In this document: positions 62,690 to 64,000 of the stretch, one piece after another
Layout of the letters: every line of letters begins with the position of its first letter
How positions within the stretch are numbered: position 1 is the first letter of the stretch
Source of the DNA: Lepisosteus oculatus
Taxonomy: Eukaryota > Chordata > Actinopteri > Semionotiformes > Lepisosteidae
Length of the DNA: 64,000 nt
Assembly (NCBI RefSeq): GCF_040954835.1
Contig: NC_090709.1
Span: forward strand, 43,718,490 to 43,782,489
Direction of reading: 5' to 3'
The notes under the pieces: model-generated
The model's database searches: none
What the model saw: only the letters and a program-made list of their open reading frames with translations
Told to the model about the DNA's origin: nothing
Translations under genes and position numbers: made by a program

Positions 62690-63784
62690 GAAGAGCAGGA
62701 ATCTGCTGATATTAATGATATAACCTGCAATGGTCTGGTGAGACAGCCCAGTCATCTTCAACTGGGAAACAAATGTCTGCATTTTGGAAATGTCCTTCAG
62801 AAAACTTAAGGAAACTTCCGATGGATCCATAAAAAACAGGAACCTGGAGACATTTTCAACCTGAAAAACATATAAAGAGAAAGTCATTATTTTTATGACC
62901 AACATCCGTGGTATGTGAAGTTTAAGCCGAGTAAAACCATGTACCAAATACCTACCTCCTTGGAGAAGTTTACCATTCCCAGGCCCTGGATAAGGTATTG
63001 TTTAAAGCCAGCTAGGAGAGGAGAATCAAGAGAGTGTTTTCTGTGAAGTCCAGCCAGGGCAACTCTTTTTCGGAGAGCTTTTAGATTACCTTTAACTGAC
63101 ACCCTGTAGATATAAGACACATGGACAATTACATGTATTCTAAGTGTTTCCGTTTTTTTAGTTGGCTTCTGGGAGAAAATGGCTTTAGATGTGGCCCCGT
63201 GTGAATATGTATATCTACCAATTCACTGACATCCCAATTAAGGCTACATTTTTTCTTGCCTCTGTGAAACAAAATCAATTTTTATACATACAATGTGCAA
63301 ATAAAAAATAAAGCACTAGAAACCCTATTGAGCAGAGAGTCTTACTGTTCCCCATCTTCCCCTTCCTCCTCCGCTTCTGCTTCAGTTTCTGGAGCAGCCT
63401 CTGGCATCTCTTCCTTCTTTTCAACATGCTTTTTACATAATATGTTGTAACAATGATTTCAAAAAGAAACTACAGAAGCCTTACAAATTAAAAATATCTC
63501 ACCTTGCCAATGTGTCTTCAGGCTTCCCACGTACAAAAAGGCCCAAGGACTCTAGCAGTCTTACAACCACTGCCCTGTTTGCCTCACCAGACACAATCTC
63601 TATTCTGTTGTAATCCACGATGACCTCGTTCAGGTGATTCATCATGTCCTTCTTCGCCTGTTGAGAGGCCATCCTGATCTCTTCTGCCGTGGCGTGCTTC
63701 ATACACACCCTCTTCAAGTGAGCAGGAAGCTGATCAAAAGTATTCAGGCACATCTTGCACACCAGAGGAATCCTCGTGGGTTTC
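62690..63784 (-). CDS. Zinc-finger plus helical-domain gene, partial (right copy)
   Basis: Four intact exon-like blocks on the minus strand with proper splice sites: zinc-finger exon 63784-63503 (PLVCKMCLNTFDQLPAHLKR, VCMKHATAEEIRMASQQAKK; donor GCAAG|GTGAG), acidic exon 63428-63346 (EEMPEAAPETEAEAEEEGED; donor ACA|GTAAG), basic exon 63103-62956 (LAGLHRKHSLDSPLLAGFKQ; acceptor CTACAG, donor GGAG|GTAGG), helical exon from 62860 (VENVSRFLFFMDPSEVSLSF, LKMTGLSHQTIAGYIINISR; acceptor TTTTTCAG). The finger is CxxC...H...C. The last block recalls the DNA-binding N-domain of tyrosine recombinases such as Crypton-derived proteins, but that is only an impression. The 5' exons lie beyond 64000. The gene may truly end here or be cut by the duplicated tRNA flank. 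Confidence 0.55.
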
Positions 63785-64000
63785 CTTTGAAAATAAATAA
63801 TACCATCTGTGTATAGAAACAAGCTAAGACTGATTTCTTAAATTATCCTTAATTTTCTTTCTCATAGTTTGACCATAATGATTTTATTGTATGGCTCATT
63901 GCCCCCAAATAAATAATGGTTTCATAAAAAAGTGAACATTCTCATCTATATTCATTTGCAGTTACACTATTGCAATTAATCTGTATCCATTCTGCATTCA

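Overview
The window looks like a non-coding, repeat-rich stretch of a ray-finned fish (or other aquatic vertebrate) genome. The signs are an intron-bearing tRNA-Tyr, vertebrate-type 5S, U1 and U2 sequences, a vertebrate histone H4, Penelope-like elements, Tx1/L1-like LINEs, a chromodomain Ty3/gypsy element and a tRNA/LINE-tailed SINE of the kind common in fish. The species cannot be named from the sequence alone; an early-branching ray-finned fish is only a guess.

Layout. 1-5.1 kb: exons of an uncharacterised zinc-finger gene on the minus strand (first two exons near 5 kb, a decayed 3' part at 1-1 kb), with two Penelope-like fragments, tandem repeats and a CA microsatellite between them. 5.7-8.1 kb: a truncated LINE and a 5S copy. 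9.7-12.5 kb: an LTR interrupted by a second, related LTR. 12.5-13.8 kb: the 3' end of a LINE fused to a U1 fragment, then another 5S copy. 14.5-26 kb: a chromodomain Ty3/gypsy fossil followed by a 6 kb LTR element whose internal part holds one long uninterrupted gag-like frame and no visible polymerase. 26-30 kb: SINE, tRNA-Tyr, a histone H4 gene and a duplicated AT-rich unit. 30-35.3 kb: two LINEs back to back around a U2 fragment, one of them holding a solo LTR with clear 5-bp target duplications. 35.8-51.3 kb: a sparse tRNA cluster (Val, Phe, Val, Lys, Ala, Ile, and many decayed copies), gypsy scraps, and an inverted repeat of about 1 kb arms around a solo LTR. 51.7-56.5 kb: a second Ty3/gypsy fossil. 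56.5-62.7 kb: further copies of the AT-rich unit, initiator tRNA-Met, a palindromic MITE-like element, a 25-bp satellite and more tRNA copies. 62.7-64 kb: a better preserved copy of the zinc-finger gene found at the left edge.

Working genes are few: histone H4, roughly eight tRNAs that still fold, and perhaps the right-hand zinc-finger gene, which runs off the window. The rest is mostly repeats. The mix of histone, tRNA, 5S and snRNA sequences suggests an RNA/histone gene cluster that has been repeatedly duplicated and invaded. Several insertions abut small-RNA genes (U1, U2, tRNA), which is the most interesting pattern here. I saw no CRISPR array, no prokaryotic feature and no complete novel multi-gene system.
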